Source: Aestuariivirga litoralis
GTDB lineage: Bacteria > Pseudomonadota > Alphaproteobacteria > Rhizobiales > Aestuariivirgaceae
DNA length: 64,000 bases
Reading direction: 5' to 3'
Assembly: GCF_003234965.1 (NCBI RefSeq)
Contig: NZ_QKVK01000005.1
Location: 248,001 to 312,000 of the forward strand
Part shown: positions 45,326 through 54,780 of the stretch, piece after piece
How the letters are laid out: the number at the start of each line of letters is the position of its first letter
Numbering within the stretch: position 1 is the stretch's first letter
Translations under genes and position numbers: made by a program
The notes under the pieces: model-generated
Database searches by the model: none
The model's input: the letters and a program-made list of their open reading frames with translations, nothing else
What the model was told of the DNA's origin: nothing

Positions 45326-46504
45326 ATGTTCGTGTGGACCGTGCTGCTGATCGTGCTGATGGCCGCCATCGCCTACTGGGCCGGCCGCACGCGTGCCGCG
45401 GGCCTGGTGACCGCCGGTGGCCCGAGGCTCCATTCGCTTCCCTCCTACCACGGCCTCTTCACCGCCGCCGGTGCCATGATCGGCGGCCTCGCGCTGGCAA
45501 TCGCCGGTGCGCTGGCCTTTGGCGGGCAGTCGGTGGCGACACCCGTCGCGGCGGTCGTTGGCGCCGGCATCGGGGCCGCGCCGCTCTATGCGAAGAGTTC
45601 GCTCGACTTCCGTGCCCGCAACAATTTCGAGCGCATCGTGCTGGTGCTGCTCATCTGCTGCTCGGGTGTGGCCATCCTCACCACCATCGGCATCGTCTTC
45701 TCGGTGCTGTTCGAGACGCTGGTCTTCTTCCGCTCCGTGTCGCCCATCGAATTCCTCTTCGGCACGCACTGGTCGCCCACCGGCACGCCGCCCTCCTTCG
45801 GCCTCATCCCGCTGCTCGCCGGCACGCTGCTGATCACGGTGATCGCCATTCTCGTCGCCGGCCCCCTTGGTCTGCTCTCGGCCATCTACATGGCGGAATA
45901 TGCCTCGCCGCACCTGCGCAGCGTGCTGAAGCCGATCCTCGAAATCCTGGCCGGCATTCCCACCGTGGTGCTCGGCTTCTTCGCGGCCCTGACCGTGGCC
46001 CCCCTCATCCGCGGTTCGGGCGAGGCGATGGGCTTCTCGGTCGCCTCCGAGTCGGCACTGGCCGCCGGCCTCGTCATGGGCATGATGATCGTGCCGCTGA
46101 TCTCGTCGCTGTCGGATGACATCATCAATGCCGTGCCCCAGTCGCTGCGCGATGGCTCCTATGCCATGGGTGCCACCAAGTCGGAAACCATCAAGAAGGT
46201 CGTCCTGCCCGCCGCCTTGCCGGGCATCGTCTCGGCCTTCATGCTGGCGATTTCGCGCGCCGTCGGCGAAACCATGATCGTGGTCATGGCCGCAGGCCTT
46301 GCCGCCAACCTCACGGCGAACCCGCTCGCTGCCGTCACCACCATCACGGTGCAGATCGCCACGCTGCTGGTGGGCGACCAGGAATTCGACTCGCCCAAGA
46401 CGCTTTCGGCCTTCGCGCTTGGCTTCGTGCTCTTCTTCTTCACCCTCGTCCTCAACTACATCGCACTCCGCATCGTGCAGAAATACCGGGAACAGTATGA
46501 CTGA
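45326..46504 (+). CDS. pstC: Phosphate ABC transporter permease PstC
   Basis: The 392-residue product has an N-terminal membrane segment and a typical MetI-like permease domain from about residue 165, with IAGIPTVVLGFFAALTVAP and the coupling-loop segment SYAMGATKSETIKKVVLPAA. It forms the channel with PstA. It is longer than E. coli PstC by an extra N-terminal part of the kind seen in alphaproteobacteria. GGAGCGACC precedes ATG 45326. Overlaps pstA by 8 bases. Confidence 0.93.
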   Translation: MFVWTVLLIVLMAAIAYWAGRTRAAGLVTAGGPRLHSLPSYHGLFTAAGAMIGGLALAIAGALAFGGQSVATPVAAVVGAGIGAAPLYAKSSLDFRARNNFERIVLVLLICCSGVAILTTIGIVFSVLFETLVFFRSVSPIEFLFGTHWSPTGTPPSFGLIPLLAGTLLITVIAILVAGPLGLLSAIYMAEYASPHLRSVLKPILEILAGIPTVVLGFFAALTVAPLIRGSGEAMGFSVASESALAAGLVMGMMIVPLISSLSDDIINAVPQSLRDGSYAMGATKSETIKKVVLPAALPGIVSAFMLAISRAVGETMIVVMAAGLAANLTANPLAAVTTITVQIATLLVGDQEFDSPKTLSAFALGFVLFFFTLVLNYIALRIVQKYREQYD

Positions 46505-48005
46505 GGTTCGGAACGAACTCGTCCGCAAGCGCTATGCGGCAGAGCGCCGTTTCCGCTTCTATGGCGCGGCGGCGCTTGGCCTCACTGCGCTGTTCCTCGC
46601 CTTCCTGCTCGTCGACATCGTGTCGAAGGGCCTGCCCGCCTTCCGCGAGACCAGCGTGGAGGTGGACGTGACGGTGGATGCCGCGGAGGTCGATCCCGCC
46701 AATCTCGCCGGCGGCAATTACGACAAGATGATCAAGGAGGCGTTCCGCGCCGAGTTCCCGGACGTGAAGGGCCGGACCGAAAGGAAGGCGCTCTCGGCCC
46801 TTCTCTCGTCCGGTGGCGCCGACACGCTGCGCAGCATGGTGATCGCCGACCCCGCGCTCATCGGCAAGACGGTCACCGTTCCGGTGCTGCTGGGGGATGA
46901 TGCCGATCTCTTCCTCAAGGGCCTGCTGACCAGGGTGAAGACCACCGCGGGCGCGATGCCGCTGCACATCGCCCAGCTCGATGGCGAAGAAGGCTTCGTG
47001 CTGACGGGCGACAAGGCAGGCGAAGAGGCGGAAAGGCAGCTGGGCCTCGCCGCGGGTGACGTCATCCGCTTCAAGGGGGGCGCGCTCCGCGTCACCGGCC
47101 CGCAGAACGGCTATCTCAAGGCTGAACCGATCTTCGCGCCCGATCCCGCCATCACCACGCTTGCCGCCGGGCAGTGGGACGTGCTGGCCTTCTCGGTGCC
47201 CGAGTCCAACCGCCGCATCAGTGATGCCCAGGTCCTGTGGCTCGACCAGCTGAAGAGCGAGGGCCGCATCGAAACCTCCTTCGCCTGGCGCCTCTTCGAG
47301 GCAGGCGACTCGCGCGAGCCGGAGCTGGCCGGCATCCGTGGCGCCCTCATCGGCTCGCTGCTCACCGTGCTGGTGGCGATCTCGCTCGCCCTGCCGCTCG
47401 GCATCGCCGCAGCGATCTATCTCGAGGAGTTCGCGCCCAAGAACAGGTGGACGGACCTGATCGAGGTCAACATCAACAACCTCGCCGCCGTGCCCTCCAT
47501 CATCTTCGGCCTTCTCGGCCTCGCGGTGTTCCTCAACTTCTTCGGCATGCCGCGCTCGGCGCCGCTCGTCGGCGGGCTGGTGCTGGCGCTGCTCGTGCTG
47601 CCCACCATCATCATCGCCTCACGTGCCGCCCTGAAGGCGGTGCCACCGTCGATCACCGAGGCGGCGCTTGGCGTCGGCGCGTCGAAGCAGCAGGCGGTGT
47701 TCCAGCATGTGCTGCCGCTGGCGCTGCCCGGCATCATGACCGGCACCATCCTGGGGCTCGCGCGCGCCTTCGGCGAGACAGCACCACTCCTCATGATCGG
47801 CATGGTGGCCTTCATCGCCGATATCCCCTCGGGCTTCACCAGTGCGGCCACCGTTCTGCCCGTCCAGGTGTTCCTGTGGTCGGACCTGCCGGAAATGGCT
47901 TTCCAGTCCCGTACGGCGGCGGCCATCATCGTGCTGCTCGTCGTGCTCTTCGCCCTCAACGCCGTCGCCATCTATCTCCGCAAGCGCTTCGAGCGCCGCT
48001 GGTAA
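46497..48005 (+). CDS. pstA: Phosphate ABC transporter permease PstA, long form
   Basis: The 502-residue product has a first helix at about residues 24-44, then an extra domain of some 230 residues of the DUF3333 type, and then the standard permease core ([20 protein letters not shown], then [20 protein letters not shown]). E. coli PstA has about 296 residues, so the insertion is notable but usual for alphaproteobacteria. ATG 46497 is inside the end of pstC and gives the family N-terminus; longer open frame upstream is pstC in another frame. Confidence 0.93.
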   Translation: MTEVRNELVRKRYAAERRFRFYGAAALGLTALFLAFLLVDIVSKGLPAFRETSVEVDVTVDAAEVDPANLAGGNYDKMIKEAFRAEFPDVKGRTERKALSALLSSGGADTLRSMVIADPALIGKTVTVPVLLGDDADLFLKGLLTRVKTTAGAMPLHIAQLDGEEGFVLTGDKAGEEAERQLGLAAGDVIRFKGGALRVTGPQNGYLKAEPIFAPDPAITTLAAGQWDVLAFSVPESNRRISDAQVLWLDQLKSEGRIETSFAWRLFEAGDSREPELAGIRGALIGSLLTVLVAISLALPLGIAAAIYLEEFAPKNRWTDLIEVNINNLAAVPSIIFGLLGLAVFLNFFGMPRSAPLVGGLVLALLVLPTIIIASRAALKAVPPSITEAALGVGASKQQAVFQHVLPLALPGIMTGTILGLARAFGETAPLLMIGMVAFIADIPSGFTSAATVLPVQVFLWSDLPEMAFQSRTAAAIIVLLVVLFALNAVAIYLRKRFERRW

Positions 48006-48016
48006 GGATCATATCC

Positions 48017-48838
48017 ATGAACGCCCCCGTCCATCACCAGACCCTCGTCACCCCGGAGAAGCCGAAGGCGCTCGCCGCCGGCCAGTTCAAGGTCACGGCG
48101 CGCGACGTCGATGTCTTCTATGGCGACAAGCACGCCATCAGGAAGCTGTCGATCGACATTCCCGACCGCGCCGTCTCGGCCTTCATCGGCCCCTCGGGCT
48201 GCGGCAAGTCCACCTTCCTGCGCTGCATCAACCGCATGAACGACACGATCCCCACCTGCCGCGTGACGGGTGACATCAAGGTCGACAAGAACGACATCTA
48301 TGACCCGAAGATCGATGTGGTGCAGCTGCGCGCCAAGGTGGGCATGGTGTTCCAGAAGCCCAATCCCTTCCCCAAGTCGATCTACGAGAACGTCGCCTAT
48401 GGCCCGCGCATCCACGGCCTGGCCGCGTCAAAGACCGAGCTCGACGAGATCGTCGAGAAGAGCCTGCGCAAGGCCGGCCTGTGGGAAGAGGTGAAGGACC
48501 GCCTCCAGCATCCCGGCACCGGTCTCTCCGGCGGCCAGCAGCAGCGCCTCTGCATCGCGCGCGCCATCGCGGTCAACCCCGAGGTGATCCTGATGGACGA
48601 GCCGTGCTCGGCCCTCGACCCCATCGCCACCGCGCGGATCGAGGAGCTGATCGACGAACTCCGCCAGAACTACTGCATCGTCATCGTCACCCATTCCATG
48701 CAGCAGGCGGCGCGCGTCTCGCAGCTCACCGCCTTCTTCCACCTCGGAACGCTGGTGGAATATGGTGACACCGACGAGATGTTCACCGCGCCGCAGGAAA
48801 AGCGCACCCAGGATTACATCACCGGCCGCTTCGGCTGA
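48017..48838 (+). CDS. pstB: Phosphate ABC transporter ATP-binding protein PstB
   Basis: The 273-residue product has Walker [13 protein letters not shown] signature [10 protein letters not shown], Walker [14 protein letters not shown] and the switch His in [10 protein letters not shown]. The [13 protein letters not shown] segment is typical of PstB. It energises phosphate import and with PhoU and PhoR signals phosphate status. ATG 48017 follows pstA by 11 bases; a longer in-frame extension overlaps pstA and is not used. Confidence 0.96.
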   Translation: MNAPVHHQTLVTPEKPKALAAGQFKVTARDVDVFYGDKHAIRKLSIDIPDRAVSAFIGPSGCGKSTFLRCINRMNDTIPTCRVTGDIKVDKNDIYDPKIDVVQLRAKVGMVFQKPNPFPKSIYENVAYGPRIHGLAASKTELDEIVEKSLRKAGLWEEVKDRLQHPGTGLSGGQQQRLCIARAIAVNPEVILMDEPCSALDPIATARIEELIDELRQNYCIVIVTHSMQQAARVSQLTAFFHLGTLVEYGDTDEMFTAPQEKRTQDYITGRFG

Positions 48839-48849
48839 GGAGACAAGAC

Positions 48850-49572
48850 ATGTCGGACCATATCGTGAAGGCCTATGACGAGGACCTCTCGCAGCTCAAG
48901 ACCATGCTCGCCCAGATGGGCGGCCTCGTCGAACAGCAGCTCGACGACGCCATCGATGCGTTGACCCGCCGTGACACCGCACTCGCCGACCGCGTCATCC
49001 AGAACGACGAGCGCGTCGACGTGCTCGAGCACCAGATCGAGGAAAAGGCGATCCTGACGATCGCCAAGCGCCAGCCGGTGGCGCGTGACCTGCGGGAGAT
49101 CATGGTGGCGATCCGGGTGGCGTCCGACCTCGAGCGCATCGGCGACCTTGCCAAGAACACGGCGAAGCGCACCCATGCCATGTCGGACCAGCTGCCGAGG
49201 AAGCTGATGTCAGGCGTCACCCGCATGGGGCGTCTCGCCCAGGTGGAGCTGAAGAACATCCTCGATGCCTATTCCCACTCCGACGCCGAGATGGCGATGG
49301 AGGTCTGGCGTTCCGACGAGGAGCTCGATGCGCTCTACAATTCGATCTTCCGCGAACTCCTCACCTACATGATGGAAGACCCGCGCAACATTTCGCTGTG
49401 CACCCATCTTCTCTTCGGTGCCAAGAACATGGAGAGGATCGGCGACCATGCCACCAACATCGCCGAGAACATCCACTATCTCGTGCATGGCAAGCCTCTG
49501 GGCGAGGGCCGCCCGAAGAAGGACGTGACCGCCGCCATGCGCATCGACCTCGAAGGATCTGACGACAGATGA
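48850..49572 (+). CDS. phoU: Phosphate signalling complex protein PhoU
   Basis: The 240-residue product is a tandem three-helix-bundle protein with the repeated metal-binding motifs DLERIGDLAKNTAKR and NMERIGDHATNIAENIHYL. It links the Pst transporter to PhoR and keeps PhoB off when phosphate is ample. GGAGACAAG precedes its ATG. Overlaps phoB by 4 bases (ATGA). Confidence 0.96.
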   Translation: MSDHIVKAYDEDLSQLKTMLAQMGGLVEQQLDDAIDALTRRDTALADRVIQNDERVDVLEHQIEEKAILTIAKRQPVARDLREIMVAIRVASDLERIGDLAKNTAKRTHAMSDQLPRKLMSGVTRMGRLAQVELKNILDAYSHSDAEMAMEVWRSDEELDALYNSIFRELLTYMMEDPRNISLCTHLLFGAKNMERIGDHATNIAENIHYLVHGKPLGEGRPKKDVTAAMRIDLEGSDDR

Positions 49573-50267
49573 GCGCATCAATCCTTGTTGTCGAAGACGA
49601 GGAGCCGATCCAGATCCTGCTCAGCTACAATCTGGAATCGGAAGGCTACCGCGTGCGCCACACGGCCGAGGGCGAGGAGGTGGCGGGCCTCGTCGCCGAC
49701 GAGCGCCCCGATCTCATCGTGCTCGACTGGATGCTGCCGGGGATCTCGGGCATCGAAGTCTGCCGCCTGCTGCGTGCCAAGCCCGAGACGCGTGACATTC
49801 CCATCATCATGCTGACGGCCCGCAGCGAGGAGGCCGAGCGCGTGCGCGGCCTTGCCACGGGTGCGGACGACTACATGGTGAAGCCCTTCTCGGTGCCGGA
49901 GCTTCTGGCCCGCATCCGCACCATCCTGCGCCGGGTGAACCCCGATGCGGTGGCCGACCAGCTGAAGGCCGGCGACCTCTCGCTCGATCGCAAGACCAGG
50001 CGCGTCACGCGCGCGACCCGCGACGTGAACCTGTCTCCCACCGAGTTCAAGCTGCTCGAGCACCTGATGAGGAACCCCGGCCGTGTCTATTCCCGCGCGC
50101 AATTGCTCGACACGGTGTGGGGCCACGACGTCTATGTCGACGAGCGCACGGTGGACGTCCATGTCGGCCGGCTGCGGAAGTCCTTGAGCCGCGGCCGCGA
50201 GGTCGACCCGATCCGCACCGTGCGGGGGATGGGCTATTCCTTCGACGAGAGGTTCGGGCGCCACTAA
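49569..50267 (+). CDS. phoB: Phosphate regulon response regulator PhoB
   Basis: The 232-residue product has a receiver domain with phospho-acceptor D53 (LIVLDWMLPG) and K in MVKPFSVPELLARI, and a winged-helix domain (LSPTEFKLLEHLMRNPG, then ERTVDVHVGRLRKSL, close to PhoB of other alphaproteobacteria). It binds Pho boxes, one candidate of which is upstream of pstS. Last gene of the regulon; the final A of its stop codon is the first base of a 38-bp inverted repeat. Confidence 0.95.
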   Translation: MSASILVVEDEEPIQILLSYNLESEGYRVRHTAEGEEVAGLVADERPDLIVLDWMLPGISGIEVCRLLRAKPETRDIPIIMLTARSEEAERVRGLATGADDYMVKPFSVPELLARIRTILRRVNPDAVADQLKAGDLSLDRKTRRVTRATRDVNLSPTEFKLLEHLMRNPGRVYSRAQLLDTVWGHDVYVDERTVDVHVGRLRKSLSRGREVDPIRTVRGMGYSFDERFGRH

Positions 50268-50404
50268 GCTCCGTCACCCCAGCGAAAGCTGGGGCCCAGC
50301 TTTGTGTCAGCCTTTCCGCGTTCCGAACATTCACCTCGCGCCCCCTCTCAGCGCTCTTCGCGCAGCCAAAGCTGGGCCCCAGCTTTCGCTGGGGTGACGG
50401 AGCT
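50267..50404. repeat. REPIN-like element: perfect 38-bp inverted repeats, family A
   Basis: The arms at 50267-50304 and 50367-50404 are perfect reverse complements of each other over 38 bases, separated by 62 bases. Each arm contains the palindrome CCCCAGC/GCTGGGG seen singly at 35.6 and 36.3 kb. Two REP sequences in inverted orientation with a short spacer is the REPIN arrangement. It fills the gap between convergent phoB and gcrA and could end both transcripts. Confidence 0.88.
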
Positions 50405-50470
50405 AGAGGGGTGAGGGAGTGTTGGTGGTGGAAACAAGAAAGGCCCCCGTTTCCGGGGGCCTCTGATATC

Positions 50471-51007
50471 TCAACCGAAGTTCACCTTGCGGTTCCGCCG
50501 GTCCTGCAGCGGCTGGTAGGCGAGCCTGGCGTGGTATTCGCAGTAGGGCGAGCCTTCGCGGGGGCCGTGGCCGCAGAAGCAGAATTCTTCCGAGCCCGGG
50601 TCGCCGATCGGCCATTTGCAGGTCTTGTCGGAGAGGTGGAGAATGGTGACGCGTCCGTCCTTGGGCAGGTCGACGAGGCGCAGCGGCTGCGGCTCGGGGA
50701 TGGCGGCGGGGCGGATATGGGTTTCGGCCCGCATCATCGGCTTCAGCGCCGAGGAGCCTGCCGTGGGCATGCTGGGCATCGAGCCGCCGGCGCGGGGTGC
50801 CAGGCTCGGTTCGCGCTGCTTGCGGGGGGCGCGCGGTGCGGCGACGCGCTGCTGCTGCACCCGGCCGGAGAGGTTGAGGCGGTGAACCTTGCCGATCACC
50901 GCATTGCGGGTGACGCCATTGCCCAGCCGGCCGGCGATCTGGCTGGCGCTCAGCCCTTCGGTCCAGAGCCTCTTCAAGAGCTCGACGCGCTCATCTGTCC
51001 AGGACAA
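50471..51007 (-). CDS. gcrA: GcrA cell-cycle regulator
   Basis: The 178-residue product has the GcrA N-terminal domain (SWTDERVELLKRLWTEGLSA, then NAVIGKVHRLNLSGR) and the C-terminal cysteine/histidine segment (CKWPIGDPGSEEFCFCG, then YCEYHARLAYQP). GcrA binds sigma-70 RNA polymerase and activates promoters with GANTC sites methylated by CcrM. The start is TTG 51007, supported by GGAGGGG five bases upstream and by the family N-terminus MSWTDERV; the frame is open upstream to 51076. The region upstream is unusually rich in GANTC. Confidence 0.93.
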   Translation of the reverse strand: MSWTDERVELLKRLWTEGLSASQIAGRLGNGVTRNAVIGKVHRLNLSGRVQQQRVAAPRAPRKQREPSLAPRAGGSMPSMPTAGSSALKPMMRAETHIRPAAIPEPQPLRLVDLPKDGRVTILHLSDKTCKWPIGDPGSEEFCFCGHGPREGSPYCEYHARLAYQPLQDRRNRKVNFG

Positions 51008-51049
51008 TTTCGCCCCTCCAAGATTGACTTCATGCTGTGCAGTCAAACG

Positions 51050-51322
51050 GAATCCCTCACACCTCGCCGGGCCCAATCCGCTCCGGCGTGCTCATTCACC
51101 AAACTGACCGTTAATCGCTACATCTCGTAGCTGATGGTCGCGACCCTACAATACGCGGTGACTCACCCGCAACCTTCGGAGCCAGAATCGGAACCGTTTT
51201 CCCCAGTTTCCGTGCCCAGCACCTTGGTTAACCAAACCTTATCAGGGGCAGGAATCGGCTGTCCCTGCGCTGTTTTGACTCAGTGTGGACAACCGTGAAT
51301 CACGCCTTGGATTCCGTGAATC
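51050..51322. promoter_or_regulatory. GANTC-rich control region between gcrA and argD
   Basis: Eight GANTC sites begin at 51050, 51160, 51185, 51252, 51277, 51297, 51310 and 51318. This is far more than expected in 270 bases of GC-rich DNA. Also present are TTAA-N7-TTAT at 51228-51242, one base from a CtrA half-site pair, and TGTGGACAA at 51284-51292, one base from a DnaA box. The region is markedly AT-richer than its surroundings and holds the gcrA promoter reading left. Confidence 0.7.
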
Positions 51323-51342
51323 ATCCGGCCGTCCCTGCATCA

Positions 51343-51371
51343 TTGACCCCGCGGCCCCTTGGAATTATAAG
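51343..51371 (+). promoter_or_regulatory. Probable sigma-70 promoter of argD
   Basis: TTGACC at 51343-51348 and TATAAG at 51366-51371 are separated by 17 bases, close to the housekeeping consensus. Transcription would begin near 51378, giving a leader of about 59 bases before the argD ATG that contains a terminator-like hairpin. Confidence 0.6.
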
Positions 51372-51383
51372 GTTTTCGCTCTG

Positions 51384-51414
51384 AGGCGCCCACCCAAACG
51401 GCGGGCGCCTTTTG
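51384..51414 (+). terminator. Terminator-like hairpin in the argD leader
   Basis: AGGCGCCC at 51384-51391 and GGGCGCCT at 51403-51410 form a perfect 8-bp stem over an 11-base loop, followed by TTTTGATTT. It lies between the predicted argD promoter and start codon, so it is either an attenuator or the end of a very short transcript. Confidence 0.6.
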
Positions 51415-51436
51415 ATTTCAACGACAGGGTTCCGCC

Positions 51437-52615
51437 ATGATCTCGCCCGTTCTGCCCACCTATGCCCGCGCGAAGGTTGCCTTCGACAGGGGCGAGGGCG
51501 CGCGCGTTTTCACCGCCGATGGCGAGGCCTATCTGGATTTCGGCGCAGGCGTGGCGGTGACCAGCTGCGGCCATGCCCATCCGCATCTGGTCGCGGCGCT
51601 CACCGATCAGGCGAGGAAGATCTGGCACACCTCGAACCTCTATCAGATGCCGGGGCAGGAAAAGCTGGCCCAGCGCCTGATCGAGAACACCTTCGCCGAC
51701 ACCGTGTTCTTCACCAATTCCGGCGCCGAAGCGCTGGAATGCGCGATCAAGATGGCGCGCAAGTACCAGTCCGCCACCGGCCACCCGGAGCGCTACCGCC
51801 TCATCACCTTCGAGGGCGCCTTCCATGGCCGCACGCTCGCCACCATCGCGGCCGGCGGCCAGGCGAAATATCTCGAAGGCTTCGGCCCCAAGGTCGAGGG
51901 TTTCGACCAGGTGCCCTTCGGCGACCATGAGGCGCTGAAGGCTGCGATCGGGCCCGAGACGGCGGGCATCCTCATCGAGCCCGTGCAGGGCGAGGGCGGC
52001 ATCCGCCCGGTGCCGCCGCAATGTTTGAAGGGCCTGCGCCAGCTGTGCGACGACCACGGCCTGCTCCTCATCTTCGATGAAGTGCAGACCGGCGTGGGCC
52101 GTACCGGCAAGCTCTTCGCCCACGAGTGGTCCGGCGTCACGCCGGACATCATGGCGATTGCCAAGGGCATCGGCGGCGGCTTCCCCATCGGCGCCTGCCT
52201 TGCGACCGAGAAGGCCGCCGTGGGCATGACGGCCGGCACCCATGGCTCGACCTTCGGCGGCAACCCGCTCGGCACCGCCGTGGCCAATGCCGTGCTCGAC
52301 GTGATCCTCGAGAAGGGCTTCCTCGAAGGCGTGCAGCAGCGCGCCCTGACGCTGAAGCAGAAGCTCGCGGCGCTCAAGGACAATCACCCCGCCATCATCG
52401 AGGACATCCGCGGCGCAGGGCTCATGATGGGCATCAAGTGCAAGGTGCCCAACACCGCCTTCCAGGCGGCGGCACTCGACCAGCATCTCCTCACCATCGG
52501 GGCGGGCGACAATGTGGTGCGCCTGCTGCCGCCGCTCATCGTCACCGATGCCGACATCACCGAGGCCGTGGACAAGCTCGACCGCGCCTGCAAGGCGCTC
52601 GAAGCCAAGGCCTGA
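51437..52615 (+). CDS. argD: Acetylornithine/N-succinyldiaminopimelate aminotransferase
   Basis: The 392-residue product is a class III PLP aminotransferase: [51 protein letters not shown] and the PLP lysine in [15 protein letters not shown]. ArgD makes N-acetylornithine in arginine synthesis and often serves lysine synthesis too. It is followed after 24 bases by argF, then hslO, a common alphaproteobacterial order. Confidence 0.94.
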   Translation: MISPVLPTYARAKVAFDRGEGARVFTADGEAYLDFGAGVAVTSCGHAHPHLVAALTDQARKIWHTSNLYQMPGQEKLAQRLIENTFADTVFFTNSGAEALECAIKMARKYQSATGHPERYRLITFEGAFHGRTLATIAAGGQAKYLEGFGPKVEGFDQVPFGDHEALKAAIGPETAGILIEPVQGEGGIRPVPPQCLKGLRQLCDDHGLLLIFDEVQTGVGRTGKLFAHEWSGVTPDIMAIAKGIGGGFPIGACLATEKAAVGMTAGTHGSTFGGNPLGTAVANAVLDVILEKGFLEGVQQRALTLKQKLAALKDNHPAIIEDIRGAGLMMGIKCKVPNTAFQAAALDQHLLTIGAGDNVVRLLPPLIVTDADITEAVDKLDRACKALEAKA

Positions 52616-52639
52616 TCCCTTTCATTCAAGACGGTTATC

Positions 52640-53569
52640 ATGAGTCACCCGAAGCACTTTCTCGATATCGCCGATTTCGACGCCAGCACGCTGAACGGCA
52701 TCATCGCACAAGCCCGCGCCATGAAGGATGCGCGCAAGGGATGCCCCAAGGGCCTGCGCGAGAAGGACGAGCCGCTGAAGGGCCGCATGCTGGCGCTGAT
52801 CTTCGAGCGCCCGTCGACCAGGACGCGCGTCTCCTTCGAGGTCGGCATGCGCCAGTTGGGCGGCGAAACGCTGGTGCTGTCGTCGAACGACATGCAATTG
52901 GGCCGTGGCGAAACCATTGCCGATACGGCGCGCGTGCTGTCGCGCTATGTCGATGCCATCATGATCCGTGCGGCCAGGCATTCCAACCTCACGGACCTCG
53001 CCGCATCGGCCACCGTTCCGGTCATCAACGGCCTCACCCCGCTGACGCATCCCTGCCAGGTGATGGCCGACGTGATGACGCTCGAGGAGCATGTGGCGCC
53101 GCTGAAGAACCTCACGGTGAGCTGGGTGGGCGATGGCAACAATGTCGCCGCCTCGTGGATCCAGGCCGTGGGCCGCATGGGCGGCAAGCTGAAGATCGGC
53201 GCGCCGAAGGAACTCAGCCCCGCCGCGGACGTGATGGCCTGGGCGAAGGCCCAGGGTGCGGATGTCTCCGTCACCACCTCGCCGGAAGAGGCGGTGGAAG
53301 GTGCCGACTGCGTGATCACCGATGCCTGGGTGTCGATGCATGACACCGATGGCGAGACCCGCCACAACCTGCTCAAGCCCTATCAGGTCAATGGCGCACT
53401 GATGAAGCGGGCGAAACCCGATGCCAAGTTCATGCATTGCCTGCCTGCCCACCGTGGCGAGGAGGTGACGGACGAGGTGATGGACTCGAAGAACTCGCTG
53501 ATCTTCGACGAGGCCGAGAACCGCCTCCACGTGCAGAAGTCGATCCTGTTGCACTGCCTGGGCGCGTGA
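52640..53569 (+). CDS. argF: Ornithine carbamoyltransferase
   Basis: The 309-residue product has the carbamoyl-phosphate motif [16 protein letters not shown], the [12 protein letters not shown] segment and the ornithine-binding [12 protein letters not shown]. It forms citrulline from ornithine and carbamoyl phosphate. It lies between argD and hslO, and its TGA shares a base with the hslO ATG. Confidence 0.96.
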   Translation: MSHPKHFLDIADFDASTLNGIIAQARAMKDARKGCPKGLREKDEPLKGRMLALIFERPSTRTRVSFEVGMRQLGGETLVLSSNDMQLGRGETIADTARVLSRYVDAIMIRAARHSNLTDLAASATVPVINGLTPLTHPCQVMADVMTLEEHVAPLKNLTVSWVGDGNNVAASWIQAVGRMGGKLKIGAPKELSPAADVMAWAKAQGADVSVTTSPEEAVEGADCVITDAWVSMHDTDGETRHNLLKPYQVNGALMKRAKPDAKFMHCLPAHRGEEVTDEVMDSKNSLIFDEAENRLHVQKSILLHCLGA

Positions 53570-54519
53570 TGGCGGAGGCGGCTCCCCTTCCGGCGGATGA
53601 CCTCGTCCTGCCCTTCGAGATCAAGCCGCTCGGCGTGCGCGGCCGCCTGGTGCGGCTCGGGCCCGCGGTCGATGACATCCTGCACCGCCATTCCTACCCC
53701 GCACCGGTTTCGGCCCTGCTGGCCGAGGCGGTGGCGCTGGCCGCCATTCTCGGCGCCATGCTTAAGTTCGACGGCAAGTTCATCCTGCAGACCAAGACCG
53801 ACGGCCCGGTGGACATGATCGTCGCCGATTATGTCGCCCCCGGCAAGGTCAGGGGCTATGCCCGCTTCGACGCGGCCCGCGTGGCCGCGCTGAAGACGCC
53901 CAGCCAGGCCAGCCTGCTCGGCACCGGCTACCTCGCCATGACGGTTGACCAGGGGCCGGACATGGAGCGCTACCAGGGCATCGTGCCGCTCGACGGTGCC
54001 GACCTGACGGCGGCGGCCCACAGCTATTTCGAGAAGTCCGAGCAGATCCCCACGCGGTTGCGCATGGCGGCGGGCCCGCTCATCCAGCGCGGCAACAAGG
54101 GCGAGGCTTGGCGGGCCGGCGCCATCAAGGTGCAGCACCTGCCGCGCGAGGGCGGTTCGAGCCCGCTCCCCAGCCATTCGGGCGATGCGCCGGAGGGTGC
54201 TGATGTTGCACCGCAAGAAAACGATGACTGGGTGAAGGCGCGGCTGCTGCTCGACACGGTCGAGGCGCATGAACTGCTCGACCCGCAGCTTTCCGCCGAG
54301 CAGCTGCTCTATCGCCTTTACCACGAGGATGGCGTCACGGCTTACCCGGCGACACATCTGGAGCGCTACTGCAGCTGCTCGCAGGACAGCATCACCCGCA
54401 TGCTGGCGCGCTTCCCCGCGGAGGACCGGGCCGACATGGTGACGGACGGCGAAATCGCGGTCACCTGCGAATTCTGCTCCACCACCTACAAGGTGAAGCC
54501 GGGCGACCTCGCGCCCTGA
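53569..54519 (+). CDS. hslO: Hsp33 redox-regulated chaperone
   Basis: The 316-residue product has the Hsp33 N-terminal domain (QTKTDGPVDMIVADY) and the C-terminal zinc-binding cysteines in YCSCSQDSITRML and VTCEFCSTTYKV, which form disulfides on oxidation and switch the chaperone on. ATG 53569 overlaps the argF stop by one base. The open frame extends 44 codons upstream into argF but without a start signal. Confidence 0.94.
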   Translation: MAEAAPLPADDLVLPFEIKPLGVRGRLVRLGPAVDDILHRHSYPAPVSALLAEAVALAAILGAMLKFDGKFILQTKTDGPVDMIVADYVAPGKVRGYARFDAARVAALKTPSQASLLGTGYLAMTVDQGPDMERYQGIVPLDGADLTAAAHSYFEKSEQIPTRLRMAAGPLIQRGNKGEAWRAGAIKVQHLPREGGSSPLPSHSGDAPEGADVAPQENDDWVKARLLLDTVEAHELLDPQLSAEQLLYRLYHEDGVTAYPATHLERYCSCSQDSITRMLARFPAEDRADMVTDGEIAVTCEFCSTTYKVKPGDLAP

Positions 54520-54610
54520 TGGGCTCCGCGTGTCGTATTTCGCCCGAAACCTGTCCAAATCGTTAGTAGTATTCACCACTGCCCTGTGCAACTCTGATTG
54601 ACGGACGGAA

Positions 54611-54649
54611 GTCCCCGTGACAGGCTCCCGGGGACAGGGCCAAAGGCCC
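54611..54649 (+). other. Two consecutive hairpins in the leader of the ABC-importer operon
   Basis: In the 261-base gap between hslO and the first binding-protein gene, GTCCCCG/CGGGGAC (54611-54617 with 54629-54635) is followed by GGGCCAAAGGCCC (54637-54649) and an A-rich stretch. They could end the arg-hslO transcript or be a structured leader of the importer. I could not match a known riboswitch class. GGAGAGAG precedes the next ATG. Nothing else is evident in the gap. Confidence 0.4.
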
Positions 54650-54780
54650 CAAAGATAAAGAAGAACGGACGTGGGAGAGGCGAAGGACATGTGCCGCGAG
54701 GAGCACCTGAGGTGCGGCCCCCGGCGTTCCGGCACCACCCCCGCAGCCTATCACTGACGGTCACTTAAGGAGAGAGACGC

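Noticed and set aside
50117-51130. Plus-strand frame across the REPIN-like element and gcrA
   Set aside because: It begins inside phoB in another frame, crosses the inverted repeat and runs antisense to gcrA, with no start signal of its own.
54590-54680. Guanidine or glycine riboswitch before the importer
   Set aside because: The hairpins are real, but the conserved sequence blocks of these classes are missing, so I list only a structured leader.
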